From an uncultured Lachnospiraceae bacterium (GTDB taxonomy: Bacteria; Bacillota; Clostridia; Lachnospirales; Lachnospiraceae): 40,048 nucleotides of DNA. A program made the position numbers and the translations under genes. The stretch covers positions 1 to 40,048 of the forward strand of contig CAMGCK010000012.1 in assembly GCA_946040795.1 (NCBI GenBank). Direction: 5' to 3'. This document shows, piece after piece, positions 1-8,510 of this stretch. Position 1 is the first letter of the stretch. Each line of letters begins with the position of its first letter. Under the pieces are notes generated by a model that did no database searches, was not told where the DNA came from, and was given only the letters and a program-made list of their open reading frames with translations.

Positions 1-1
1 T

Positions 2-2590
2 GTGGTCACCAATGACCTGGAATCCTTTAAGTCTTACCTTGAAGAGAATTATGACGAAGTTGCGATGGACATCAATTCCATCCGTTACGATTACAGCATT
101 ACGCCGCAGATCTATACCCGTGATGTCAATGATCACATTCTTCGTGCCAATCCGGCTGGTTTCATGTCGTATTTCCAGATGTCCGGCTTCATGTCATCTT
201 TCTATAACATGAATGTGTTTACGGAGATGATTCCGAACACGGAGGTGATCAACAAACAGTATGATATTCTGAAGGGCCGTCTCCCGGAAAGTTACGATGA
301 AGTCATTCTGGTGCTGTCCGGCAAGAATCAAATTTCGGACATGGTCACTTATGCCATCGGTCTTCATGACCCGGAACAGCTCAGCGGCATGATCAAAGCC
401 ATGATGAACGGTGAAAGTTTTGAAGTTACGGATGAAGGCCAGGCGGTCTACACCTACGACGACATCATGAACCTGGATTTCCGTTTGGTTTTGAGCCCGG
501 ACATTTATCGTTACAATTCCGAATACAATCTGTGGGAAGACATGTCCGATGATGAAAAGTACATGGACAAGGTTTATGCAGACAGCATTCCGATCCATGT
601 GACCGGTATTGTTTGCCCGAAGGAAGGCGCGTCTGCAACAGCTCTTTCCAGCGGATTCAACTATCTGCCGTCACTGACCCGGTACGTCATGGACCAGGCA
701 GCGGATGCCAAGATCGTCGGTATGCAGCTGGATAAGCCGGAGATCAATGTGTTTTCCGGTAAAGGCTTTGGTGAAAAGACCACAGACAGCGGCGTGGATT
801 TTGAATCCATGTTCAGCTTTGATGAAGAGAAGTTACAGGAAGCCTTTAAGGACATGATGCCGGATATGGATCTGGATTTTGACATGAGCAGCATGACCGC
901 GGGCATCGATACCAATGCCATTACGCAGAAGATGGCGTCGGCCATGGAAAAAGCGCTTGCGAATATTTCCCTGGATTCCATCGATACGGAAGGCGCAAAA
1001 AAAGCCTTTAACGATGCTTATGAACAGCTGGCCAAGGGCATGCTGAATGACTATGTGAAAACGAATAAGGACAGCCACGGAAAGGCTGTTTTAAAGGTCG
1101 CTGACGCGGATAAAACGGCAGAGAATTATCTGAAGACTGCGGAAGCGGGAACGGTTTTTTCCGGACTTACCGCAAAGTTTGGTGTAACCAAGGACGAACT
1201 GACCGAGCTTTACCAGCCGGTGCTTTCATCTCTGATCAGCAGTTATGTTCTGGCAGCCAACTCCAACCTGACGGGCAGCGGCGGTGAAATCAATATTCCG
1301 GATATCACCCTTCCGACGGAATCATCCCCGGAAGAAACGCAGCCGGCATCAGAAGAGGAAAGCAGTGCAGAAGAAAGCACGCAGGAGGAATCTGCTTCAT
1401 CGGAGGAAGAATCTTCAGAAGAGGAATCGTCCGCTGAAGAATCTTCGGAAGCGGATCCGACACTTCCGAGTCTGCCGGATTATACGCTTCCGTCCATGCC
1501 GGATCCCAGTGACATTACTCTTCCGTCCATGCCGAATCCCAGTGACATTACTCTTCCGTCCGTGGATACAGAGGCTATGATCGAGCAGGTCATGCAGCAG
1601 ATCATGACGCTGACAGCACCCATTACGGCTGATGACGTGGATGGCGCGGTTTCCGATTATTCAGACAGCATGCTGATGCAGGCGGCATCGTCCGCAGGTG
1701 CGGCACGGCTTGTCATGCCGCAGGCACAGAATCTTCTGATCAGCACGATGTCAGGCGCGATTGCGAACGCGCTTCAGGATGTCATGAAGGACATCGGCGG
1801 TGATTTTTCCTCCATGATGCCGGGCGGCTTCAATATGGAGGACTTCAACATGGATCATTCAAACGGCATCAATATGGAGGCCATGTCTGAAGCGTTTTCC
1901 TTTAATATGGCGGAAGAGGACGTGGCACGTCTCATGTCCAGCATGTATTCCAATAAGTCCGCTGCAAGTTATGGTGAGAACCTGCTGTCCCTGGGTTATG
2001 CCCGGGAAGAGGATCCCAGCCAGATCTCCGTTTATTTAAAGAGCTTTGAAGCCAAGGATCATTTTAAGGAGTTCCTGGATGCTTACAATCAGTCCATGGA
2101 AGACTCCGGTCAGGATGAACGGGTCATAAGTTATACCGATATTACCGGTGTTTTGATGTCCTCTGTTACAACGATTATCAATGCCATTACGTATGTACTG
2201 ATTGCGTTCGTTGCCATTTCCTTGATCGTTTCATCGATCATGATCGGCGTCATCACGCTGATTTCCGTACAGGAGCGTACCAAAGAAATCGGTATCCTGC
2301 GTGCCATCGGCGCCTCCAAGAAGAATGTATCCAGCATGTTCAATGCGGAAACGGTTATTATCGGTTTTACATCCGGACTTCTGGGTGTTGTCATCACCTA
2401 TATCCTGACAATTCCGATCAACATCATTCTTCATAAACTGACCGGTATTGAAACGCTGAGCACACGCCTGCCCGTCATTGTGGGCGTGATCCTGATCCTG
2501 ATCAGTATGCTGCTTACGTTGATCGCGGGTATCATTCCGTCCGGCAGCGCGGCAAAGAAAGATCCGGTAACGGCACTGAGAAGCGAATAA
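2..2590 (+). CDS. ABC transporter permease, FtsX/MacB type (5' truncated by window edge)
   Basis: Open from the first bases, so the N-terminus (probably a first membrane segment, possibly a fused ATPase domain) lies outside the window. Numbering from the first visible codon, residues 1-700 form a very large extracytoplasmic region. It contains an acidic Glu/Ser low-complexity stretch (about 439-485) followed by Pro-rich repeats of the type DPSDITLPSMP. Residues 715-862 are a typical FtsX core: a first hydrophobic helix, the cytoplasmic signature QERTKEIGILRAIGASKKNV, two more helices, and the ending AAKKDPVTALRSE, which is characteristic of MacB/LolC-like permeases. Family knowledge suggests it couples ATP hydrolysis to export or to an envelope mechanical task; the substrate is unknown. 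No ATPase gene is seen after it, so the partner must be upstream or fused. A terminator follows directly. Confidence 0.88.
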   Translation: MVTNDLESFKSYLEENYDEVAMDINSIRYDYSITPQIYTRDVNDHILRANPAGFMSYFQMSGFMSSFYNMNVFTEMIPNTEVINKQYDILKGRLPESYDEVILVLSGKNQISDMVTYAIGLHDPEQLSGMIKAMMNGESFEVTDEGQAVYTYDDIMNLDFRLVLSPDIYRYNSEYNLWEDMSDDEKYMDKVYADSIPIHVTGIVCPKEGASATALSSGFNYLPSLTRYVMDQAADAKIVGMQLDKPEINVFSGKGFGEKTTDSGVDFESMFSFDEEKLQEAFKDMMPDMDLDFDMSSMTAGIDTNAITQKMASAMEKALANISLDSIDTEGAKKAFNDAYEQLAKGMLNDYVKTNKDSHGKAVLKVADADKTAENYLKTAEAGTVFSGLTAKFGVTKDELTELYQPVLSSLISSYVLAANSNLTGSGGEINIPDITLPTESSPEETQPASEEESSAEESTQEESASSEEESSEEESSAEESSEADPTLPSLPDYTLPSMPDPSDITLPSMPNPSDITLPSVDTEAMIEQVMQQIMTLTAPITADDVDGAVSDYSDSMLMQAASSAGAARLVMPQAQNLLISTMSGAIANALQDVMKDIGGDFSSMMPGGFNMEDFNMDHSNGINMEAMSEAFSFNMAEEDVARLMSSMYSNKSAASYGENLLSLGYAREEDPSQISVYLKSFEAKDHFKEFLDAYNQSMEDSGQDERVISYTDITGVLMSSVTTIINAITYVLIAFVAISLIVSSIMIGVITLISVQERTKEIGILRAIGASKKNVSSMFNAETVIIGFTSGLLGVVITYILTIPINIILHKLTGIETLSTRLPVIVGVILILISMLLTLIAGIIPSGSAAKKDPVTALRSE
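1490..1555 (+). repeat. Two tandem 33-bp repeats inside the permease gene
   Basis: Units 1490-1522 and 1523-1555 are nearly identical (I see one difference, GGATCCC against GAATCCC). They encode two 11-residue Pro/Ser/Asp blocks just after the Glu/Ser-rich segment. A further partial unit begins at 1556. In-frame repeats of this kind can expand or contract without disrupting the gene. Confidence 0.85.
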
Positions 2591-2594
2591 TAAA

Positions 2595-2627
2595 AAGCCC
2601 CGACAACGAAAGCATTCGGGGCTTCTT
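2595..2627 (+). terminator. Rho-independent terminator after the permease gene
   Basis: A 9-bp perfect stem (AAGCCCCGA at 2595-2603 with TCGGGGCTT at 2616-2624) with a 12-nt loop, followed by a short T-rich tail. It starts 5 nt after the permease stop codon. Confidence 0.8.
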
Positions 2628-2658
2628 CCATCAGTAAGGACCTTTTCCAATCGGATTC

Positions 2659-2687
2659 TTGTCAAGAACGGGAAAAGTGGGTATAAT
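2659..2687 (+). promoter_or_regulatory. Sigma-A type promoter of the amidase gene
   Basis: -35 TTGTCA at 2659-2664, a 17-bp spacer and a consensus -10 TATAAT at 2682-2687. The predicted 5' leader is about 85 nt. Confidence 0.75.
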
Positions 2688-2778
2688 AAACATAAAACAA
2701 TGCCGGAGAACCTGAAAAATGGGCTGACCCTGATCCATTGAAACGGAGGGCAGAAGTGAGAACGGAAGGGAGACATTG

Positions 2779-3453
2779 ATGGAAGCACATAATCCCAAAA
2801 GCACGAAAAGAAAAAAGACGCGCAGTTCAAAGACGCGCGCCCGGAGCCGGATGGTTACGGCAATCGTCATCTTCTCAGTTCTGATGATCCTTGCCGGTAT
2901 CGGTTTGTTCGTATTTTTATATGGCGGAACGCATCAGGACGGTGTTCCTTCGTATGTGCAGAAAATGTATCTGACCCGCAATCCTTATTCGCGCCCGGCG
3001 GAAAAGCTGCCGGAGGTGAAGAGCATTGTCATCCACTATGTGGCCAATCCCCAAACCAGCGCAGAAGCCAATCGAAATTATTTCCAGAATCTTTCCAACA
3101 AACTCAGCAATCCGTCCGGAGTGAAGGCCAGCAGCCATTTCATTGTGGGGCTGGAGGGTGAGGTGATCCAGTGTATTCCGTTAACTGAGATCGCGTACGC
3201 CAACTATCCGCTGAACTATGAAACGATTTCCATTGAAGTCTGCCATCCGGATGCCAGCGGTGAGTTCAAGCCGGCAACCTATGACTCGGTGATCCGGCTG
3301 ACAGCGGATCTTCTGAAAAAATACGGACTGACGGCAGACGACGTGATTCGCCATCATGATGTTTCCGGTAAGAACTGTCCCAAATTCTATGTGGAGCATG
3401 AGGACGCCTGGGAAAAGATGAAAGCGGATATTGCAGCGCTGCTGGAAGAGTGA
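2779..3453 (+). CDS. Membrane-anchored N-acetylmuramoyl-L-alanine amidase (Amidase_2 / PGRP fold)
   Basis: Predicted zinc amidase that cuts the bond between N-acetylmuramic acid and the peptide stem of peptidoglycan, acting outside the cell while anchored in the membrane. The ATG at 2779 is preferred over the adjacent in-frame TTG at 2776 because GGAAGGGA (2764-2771) is well spaced from it. The 224-residue product has a very basic N-terminus (Lys/Arg run, residues 8-24) and one hydrophobic segment (about 25-48). The Amidase_2 domain spans about 80-224. Likely zinc ligands are His86 in IHYVAN, a His in RHHDVSGKNCP (192/193) and Cys200; SSHFIVG near 118-124 is also typical. Monocistronic between its own promoter and a terminator that lies inside the convergent downstream gene. 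Confidence 0.88.
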   Translation: MEAHNPKSTKRKKTRSSKTRARSRMVTAIVIFSVLMILAGIGLFVFLYGGTHQDGVPSYVQKMYLTRNPYSRPAEKLPEVKSIVIHYVANPQTSAEANRNYFQNLSNKLSNPSGVKASSHFIVGLEGEVIQCIPLTEIAYANYPLNYETISIEVCHPDASGEFKPATYDSVIRLTADLLKKYGLTADDVIRHHDVSGKNCPKFYVEHEDAWEKMKADIAALLEE

Positions 3454-3491
3454 GCTTTCATGATGCTGCCGAAAGCAGTGTGAACAGATGC

Positions 3492-4283
3492 TCACCGAAT
3501 AAACGGCTGCACGATATTATAAATGTTGATCAGAATAATAACGATCATAAGAACGCGGAACAGTACGGAAACTGTTCCGTTTTCTATTTTGCGATTGATG
3601 AGACGTCCGGTGATGCTGCCGATGATACCGGCTGCTGCCATGAGGAGCAGCATTGACGGATAAAAGGCAGGAACTGTGTGGGTGATCAGACTCCAGATCA
3701 GGCTGAACAGCTGACAGAACAGGATGATATAGAGCGAATTCTGCGCAGCTTCCTTGGGCTTCATGGAGAATAGCAGGTACAGGACGGTCACATTGACCGG
3801 ACCTCCGCCGATGCCCAGAAAGGCGGACATCAGTCCAAGCAGCAGACCGATGACTGCGGAAATCACGGGATTAGTGATCTTTAACGGACGGATGCGGCCT
3901 TTGACAAAAGAATATATGAGGCACAGCGCTGTCAGTATCAGCATGCAGACGGCCTGAATGAAGCCCACGCGGGAAGCATCGGCCAGGCCGGCTTTGACCA
4001 TATTGAACAGCTGCTTTCCGACGATGCCGCCCACTGCCGCGCCAATGGCCAGCACCGTGCCGGTCTTTGGATCAATCTCCGATTTTTTTGAGATCCGTGC
4101 CTCAGCCACGGAATATGTGGACATGGCCAGTACCGTACATCCGGACAGAAAACTGATGGTGGAAGCGTCCATGATCTTCAGGGAATCCAGGACCGGTTTA
4201 ATAATGATGCCGCCGCCCATTCCACAGATGGAACCGGTCAGTGTCGCTATAAAACAGACAAGCGCTATCAGAACATAGATCAT
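3492..4283 (-). CDS. TauE/SafE (TSUP) family membrane transporter
   Basis: A 263-residue, highly hydrophobic protein with about eight predicted helices. The N-terminal motif TGSICGMGGGIIIKPVLD and its partner in the second half, SAFLGIGGGPVNV, are the duplicated Gly-rich motifs of the TauE/SafE (DUF81) family. Characterised members export or take up sulfite, sulfoacetate or other small anions; the substrate here cannot be told from sequence. The ATG at 4283 follows CAGGAGAAAG at good spacing. It has its own promoter, is divergent from the GH106-like gene and convergent with the amidase. Its 3' end also carries the amidase terminator on the other strand. Confidence 0.88.
   Translation of the reverse strand: MIYVLIALVCFIATLTGSICGMGGGIIIKPVLDSLKIMDASTISFLSGCTVLAMSTYSVAEARISKKSEIDPKTGTVLAIGAAVGGIVGKQLFNMVKAGLADASRVGFIQAVCMLILTALCLIYSFVKGRIRPLKITNPVISAVIGLLLGLMSAFLGIGGGPVNVTVLYLLFSMKPKEAAQNSLYIILFCQLFSLIWSLITHTVPAFYPSMLLLMAAAGIIGSITGRLINRKIENGTVSVLFRVLMIVIILINIYNIVQPFIR
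3556..3590 (+). terminator. Intrinsic terminator for the amidase transcript, embedded in the opposing gene
   Basis: Perfect 9-bp stem CGGAACAGT (3556-3564) / ACTGTTCCG (3571-3579), 6-nt loop, then the U-rich tail TTTTTCTATTTT (3579-3590). It is oriented for plus-strand transcripts and lies about 100 nt past the amidase stop, antisense to the last ~30 codons of the TauE/SafE gene. No better terminator exists in the 38-nt gap between the two genes. Confidence 0.7.
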
Positions 4284-4337
4284 AGGGATATCTTTCTCCT
4301 GTATATCGGAATTCCGGCCGCAGGACCGAATGCTTTT

Positions 4338-4366
4338 ATTGTAAACGCAAACGGGAGACTGCGCAA
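4338..4366 (-). promoter_or_regulatory. Promoter of the TauE/SafE gene
   Basis: Read on the minus strand: -35 TTGCGC (4366-4361), 17-bp spacer, -10 TACAAT (4343-4338). The expected start site is about 50 nt upstream of the ATG. Confidence 0.6.
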
Positions 4367-4394
4367 GTCTTCCGGCATATTAAGGGTAAATCCG

Positions 4395-4423
4395 TTGACG
4401 AATGGATAGGCACTATCTATAAT
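4395..4423 (+). promoter_or_regulatory. Strong promoter of the GH106-like gene
   Basis: -35 TTGACG (4395-4400), 17-bp spacer, -10 TATAAT (4418-4423). Divergent from the TauE/SafE promoter with about 28 bp between the two -35 boxes, so one regulator could serve both. Confidence 0.78.
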
Positions 4424-4485
4424 GTAACCAACAGAAACTGAAAGGATAAGCTTTCAAAAACCGCTTCGAAAGAAGGAAACCAATA

Positions 4486-7400
4486 ATGCTGTACAAGAAG
4501 AAAAATGAACCGGTTCTTACAGAGGAACTGTTTAAAAACCCCACATCCGAATTCCGCGGCGCTCCGTTCTGGGCATGGAACTGCAAGCTTGACAAGGACG
4601 AGCTTCTCCGCCAGATCGATGTACTGAAGGAAATGGGCTTTGGCGGTGCGCATATGCATGTCCGTACCGGTATGGCCACCCCATACCTGACGGATGAATT
4701 CATGGATCTGATCCGTTCCTGCGTGGATAAATTCAAGGCAGAAGAAATGCACGGCTACCTTTACGATGAGGACCGCTGGCCGTCAGGCGCAGCAGGCGGT
4801 ATCGTCACCAAGGATCCCGCATACCGCGCGCGTTACCTGTTATTCACCCCGACTCCGTACGGAGAAGGTGTGGTTTACAAGGACAACGATTCCCGCGCAG
4901 TCGGTACCCGTGCAGAAAACGGTACGCTGGTTGCGGCTTACGATGTGGAGCTGGATGCAGAGGGGCTGCTTGTTTCCTATAAGACCATCGGTGCAGATGA
5001 ACCGGCTGAACACGAAAAGTGGTACGCTTATCTGGAAATGACCCAGGAAAACCCCTGGTACAACAACCAGACCTACATCAACACGCTGGATAAAAAGGCC
5101 ATGGACCGTTTTATCGAGGTGACTTACGAAGCCTATCTCAAGTCGGTGGGCGATGAATTTGACGAAACGGTTCCCTCCATCTTTACCGATGAACCGCAGT
5201 TTACCCGTAAATCCGTTTTGAAGTACGCGACGGACAAGGCGGATGTCACTCTCCCCTGGACCGACGACCTCCCCGAGACTTACAAGGCACTTTACAATGA
5301 AGACCTTGTTGCCGGTGTTCCGGAACTGTTCTGGGACCGCAAGGACGGTGTTCCGTCCGTCATTCGCTATCATTACCATGATCATATCTGTGAGCGCTTC
5401 ACCAATGCCTTTGCCGATAACTGCGGCGCATGGTGCCGTGCCCACAATTTAAAGCTGACCGGCCACATGATGGAAGAGCCCACCCTGGAAAGCCAGACAG
5501 CAGCCCTTGGTGAAGCCATGCGTGCATACCGCGGCTTTGATCTTCCGGGCATCGACATGCTCTGCGCATGGCTCGAGTACACCACCGCAAAGCAGACGCA
5601 GTCTGCAGTTCATCAGTTTGGCTGTGAAGGCATGACTTCCGAGCTGTACGGGGTTACCAACTGGGATTTTGATTTCCGCGGCCATAAGCTGCACGGCGAC
5701 TGGCAGGCAGCGCTGGGCGTTACCCTTCGTGTTCCGCATCTGTCCTGGGTGTCCATGGCCGGTGAAGCAAAGCGTGACTATCCTGCCTCCATCAACTATC
5801 AGTCTCCGTGGTGGAAGGAATACAGCCGTGTTGAGGATCATTTTGCCCGTGTCAATACGGCCATGACCCGCGGTAAGGCTGTCGTTAAAGTCGGTATGAT
5901 CCATCCGATTGAAAGTTACTGGCTTCACTGGGGTCCGGCGGAATCCACATCTCTTCTTCGCGAAGAGCTGGATCGTAATTTCCAGGAGACCACAAAGAAC
6001 CTGCTTCTGGGCTCAGTGGACTTCGATTTTATCAGTGAATCTCTCCTTCCGGAGCAGTGCTGCGAAGGTTCTGCGCCGCTTAAGGTCGGTCAGATGGCAT
6101 ATGATACCATCATCGTCCCGGGCTGTGAAACGCTGCGTTCCACCACCCTGGACCGTCTGGAGAAATTCCGTGCGGCAGGCGGCAAGCTGATCTTTGCCGG
6201 TGCCATTCCGACGCTGGTCGATGCTGTTCCCTGCGGCCGCGCACAGAAACTGGCTGCACAGTCTGTCTGCATTCCGCTAAGCCGCGGCTCCCTTCTTACT
6301 GCGCTGCAGGACGATCGTCTGGTGGAGATCCGTGACGAGCGCGGCGCGCTGACGGAAGATCTGCTGTATCAGCTGCGTGAAGACGGAAACTGCCGCTGGC
6401 TGTTCATCGCGCACGCCAAGGATTCTTACAACAAAGATGTTTCTTATCATCATGACATCCGTATCCGTCTGGCGGGTCTTTGGAAGGCAGAACTCTACGA
6501 TACGCTGACCGGCGAGGTCAAGTCCATCAGCCAGAAGGCGGAAAACGGTCATACCGATATTTTCCGCACGGTTTATGATTACGACAGTCTGCTCCTTAAA
6601 CTGGAGCCGGCTGAGGAATTCAGTGCACTGATTCCCGCGGAAGCTGCGAAGGAAGTTCGGACACTGGATGTTCCGGTGCGCGTTCCTTACACGCTTTCCG
6701 AGCGCAATGTGCTGCTTCTTGATCAGGCAGAATGGGCACTGAACGATGGCGAGTGGCAGCCCTCGGAAGAAATTCTTCGTCTGGACAATGAATGCCGCAG
6801 GATCAAGGGCTGGCCGGGCCGCGGTTCCGCAGTCGCGCAGCCGTGGGTCATTCCGGAGGAACCGACCGCTGACGTGATCCGTCTCCGTTATACGGTGCTC
6901 TCCGACATCGATACCGGCGCTGTTGAAGTGGCGCTTGAAGACGCTGAAACTGTGAAGATCGTGGTCAACGGCACAGAGGTTCCCTCTGTCGTGACCGGCT
7001 ATTACACCGATAAGTCCATTAAGACCGTGGCGATTCCGAACCTGAAAAAGGGAGCAAATGTCATTGAGTTTACCGTACCCTTTGGACCGCGTACCAGCAC
7101 CGAATGGGCATACCTGCTGGGTGATTTCGGCGTATCTGTAAGCGGCCGTGAGGCAAAACTCATCGATCGCCCGGAAACGCTGACCTTCGGCGATATTACA
7201 AAGCAGGGCTTCCCGTTCTACGGCGGCAATGTTACCTACCATGTTCCGGTGAAAACCGCCGGCGGCGAAGTGACCGTACGCAGCGGCCGTTATCGCGGTG
7301 TACTGCAGACGGCGACCCTGGAAGGCAAAGAAGCAAGCCTGATCTTCCCGCCGTACACCGGCTCTGTCGGCGCGCCGGAAGCAGGCGAGCATACCATTGA

Positions 7401-7578
7401 CATCATGCTGGGCGGCCACAGAAGAAACGGCTTTGGCCCGGTTCATCTCTGCAATCTGGCGGTCAGCTGGGTCGGCCCGGATGCGTGGAGAAGCACGGGT
7501 GATGAATGGAACTACGATTACTGCATCTGTGAAGAGGGTATCCTTTCCACACCGGTGATCACGGAGACGATTGCATAA
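4486..7578 (+). CDS. GH106-like glycoside hydrolase (alpha-L-rhamnosidase-related)
   Basis: A 1030-residue protein without a visible signal peptide, so probably cytoplasmic. The N-terminal block APFWAWNCKLDKDELLRQI (26-44), then GGAHMHVRTGM, then YDEDRWPSG (93-101) are hallmarks of the GH106 alpha-L-rhamnosidase-like family. Acidic motifs FTDEPQ (233-238) and TGHMMEE (325-331) are candidate catalytic or calcium-binding sites. Residues about 800-890 look like a jelly-roll galactose-binding-like domain (KIVVNGTEVP, NVIEFTVPFGPR). The start follows AGAAGGAAA at 8-nt spacing and is unambiguous. The family releases alpha-linked rhamnose from plant or microbial polysaccharides, but many homologues have untested specificity. 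There is no neighbouring sugar transporter or regulator, unusual for a catabolic glycosidase. The next gene starts 11 nt downstream. Confidence 0.8.
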   Translation: MLYKKKNEPVLTEELFKNPTSEFRGAPFWAWNCKLDKDELLRQIDVLKEMGFGGAHMHVRTGMATPYLTDEFMDLIRSCVDKFKAEEMHGYLYDEDRWPSGAAGGIVTKDPAYRARYLLFTPTPYGEGVVYKDNDSRAVGTRAENGTLVAAYDVELDAEGLLVSYKTIGADEPAEHEKWYAYLEMTQENPWYNNQTYINTLDKKAMDRFIEVTYEAYLKSVGDEFDETVPSIFTDEPQFTRKSVLKYATDKADVTLPWTDDLPETYKALYNEDLVAGVPELFWDRKDGVPSVIRYHYHDHICERFTNAFADNCGAWCRAHNLKLTGHMMEEPTLESQTAALGEAMRAYRGFDLPGIDMLCAWLEYTTAKQTQSAVHQFGCEGMTSELYGVTNWDFDFRGHKLHGDWQAALGVTLRVPHLSWVSMAGEAKRDYPASINYQSPWWKEYSRVEDHFARVNTAMTRGKAVVKVGMIHPIESYWLHWGPAESTSLLREELDRNFQETTKNLLLGSVDFDFISESLLPEQCCEGSAPLKVGQMAYDTIIVPGCETLRSTTLDRLEKFRAAGGKLIFAGAIPTLVDAVPCGRAQKLAAQSVCIPLSRGSLLTALQDDRLVEIRDERGALTEDLLYQLREDGNCRWLFIAHAKDSYNKDVSYHHDIRIRLAGLWKAELYDTLTGEVKSISQKAENGHTDIFRTVYDYDSLLLKLEPAEEFSALIPAEAAKEVRTLDVPVRVPYTLSERNVLLLDQAEWALNDGEWQPSEEILRLDNECRRIKGWPGRGSAVAQPWVIPEEPTADVIRLRYTVLSDIDTGAVEVALEDAETVKIVVNGTEVPSVVTGYYTDKSIKTVAIPNLKKGANVIEFTVPFGPRTSTEWAYLLGDFGVSVSGREAKLIDRPETLTFGDITKQGFPFYGGNVTYHVPVKTAGGEVTVRSGRYRGVLQTATLEGKEASLIFPPYTGSVGAPEAGEHTIDIMLGGHRRNGFGPVHLCNLAVSWVGPDAWRSTGDEWNYDYCICEEGILSTPVITETIA

Positions 7579-7589
7579 GGAATGAAAAA

Positions 7590-8510
7590 TTGGCAGAATA
7601 TAAGGAAGTAACGACTTTTGCCCCGATCGACCTCGGGGCAGAAGTCTCTGAAAAGCAAAAGGACGTGGAGGCAAGCATCCGGAAAAAATTCCATAAGGTG
7701 CTTTTTACGCGTTTTGCAAAAGCAATCAATGAATATGACATGATCCACGAAGGGGATAAGATCGCCGTCTGTATTTCCGGCGGCAAGGATTCCTGGCTTA
7801 TGGCCAAACTGTTTCAGGAACTCAAGCGGCATAATAAGTTCCCCTTTGAACTGGAATTTCTGGTCATGGACCCGGGATATGCCAAAGCGAACCGGGAAAT
7901 GATCGAGCATAATGCACGAATGCTCGGTGTACCCATCCGGATCTTTGAGTCGGAGATCTTTGACACGGTCTATGACATCGAGGAATCCCCTTGTTATTTA
8001 TGTGCCCGGATGCGCCGCGGCTATCTGTACAGCCAGGCCAAAGCACTGGGGTGCAACAAGATTGCGCTGGGACATCACTATGACGATGTCATCGAGACCA
8101 TCCTCATGGGAATGACCTACGGCGCGCAGATCCAGACCATGATGCCCAAATTGCACAGCACGAACTTTGAGGGCATGGAACTGATCCGGCCGATGTATCT
8201 TGTCCGTGAAGAGGATATTATCCATTGGCGGGATTATAATGAACTTCACTTTCTTCAGTGCGCCTGCCGCTTTACGGAAATAAATTCCGCAAAGACCCGG
8301 GACGACGGTTCCATGATCTCCAAACGAACGGAGACCAAGGAACTGATCAAACAGCTGAAAAAAGTCAATCCCTATGTGGAAAGCAATATTTTCCGCAGTG
8401 TGGAAAACGTCAATCTGAAGACGATCATTGCGTATAAGGAAAACGGTGTGACACATCACTTCCTGGATACGTACAATGAAGAGGGGGGAACATCGCATGG
8501 CAATGAGTAA
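7590..8510 (+). CDS. TtcA-like PP-loop tRNA-thiolation family protein
   Basis: A 306-residue member of the TtcA/TtuA group of PP-loop ATPases, which adenylate a tRNA base and replace oxygen by sulfur using an Fe-S cluster. Visible motifs: the PP-loop SGGKDS (63-68), a CxxC pair at 135/138 (SPCYLCARMRRG), GHHYDDVIET (161-170) and C224/C226 in QCACRF. The three-cysteine layout matches TtcA-type cluster ligation. TTG at 7590 is chosen as start: AGGA at 7578-7581 is 8 nt upstream, and the next in-frame ATG would remove about 50 residues ahead of the PP-loop. It overlaps the next gene by 14 nt, suggesting translational coupling. Whether the target is tRNA C32 or another position cannot be decided from sequence. 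Confidence 0.83.
   Translation: MAEYKEVTTFAPIDLGAEVSEKQKDVEASIRKKFHKVLFTRFAKAINEYDMIHEGDKIAVCISGGKDSWLMAKLFQELKRHNKFPFELEFLVMDPGYAKANREMIEHNARMLGVPIRIFESEIFDTVYDIEESPCYLCARMRRGYLYSQAKALGCNKIALGHHYDDVIETILMGMTYGAQIQTMMPKLHSTNFEGMELIRPMYLVREEDIIHWRDYNELHFLQCACRFTEINSAKTRDDGSMISKRTETKELIKQLKKVNPYVESNIFRSVENVNLKTIIAYKENGVTHHFLDTYNEEGGTSHGNE

Noticed and set aside
6277-7674. Long minus-strand open frame (465 codons) opposite the GH106-like gene
   Set aside because: It lies entirely antisense to a well-supported gene, has no family-like motifs and no ribosome-binding site; such frames arise from third-position GC bias.
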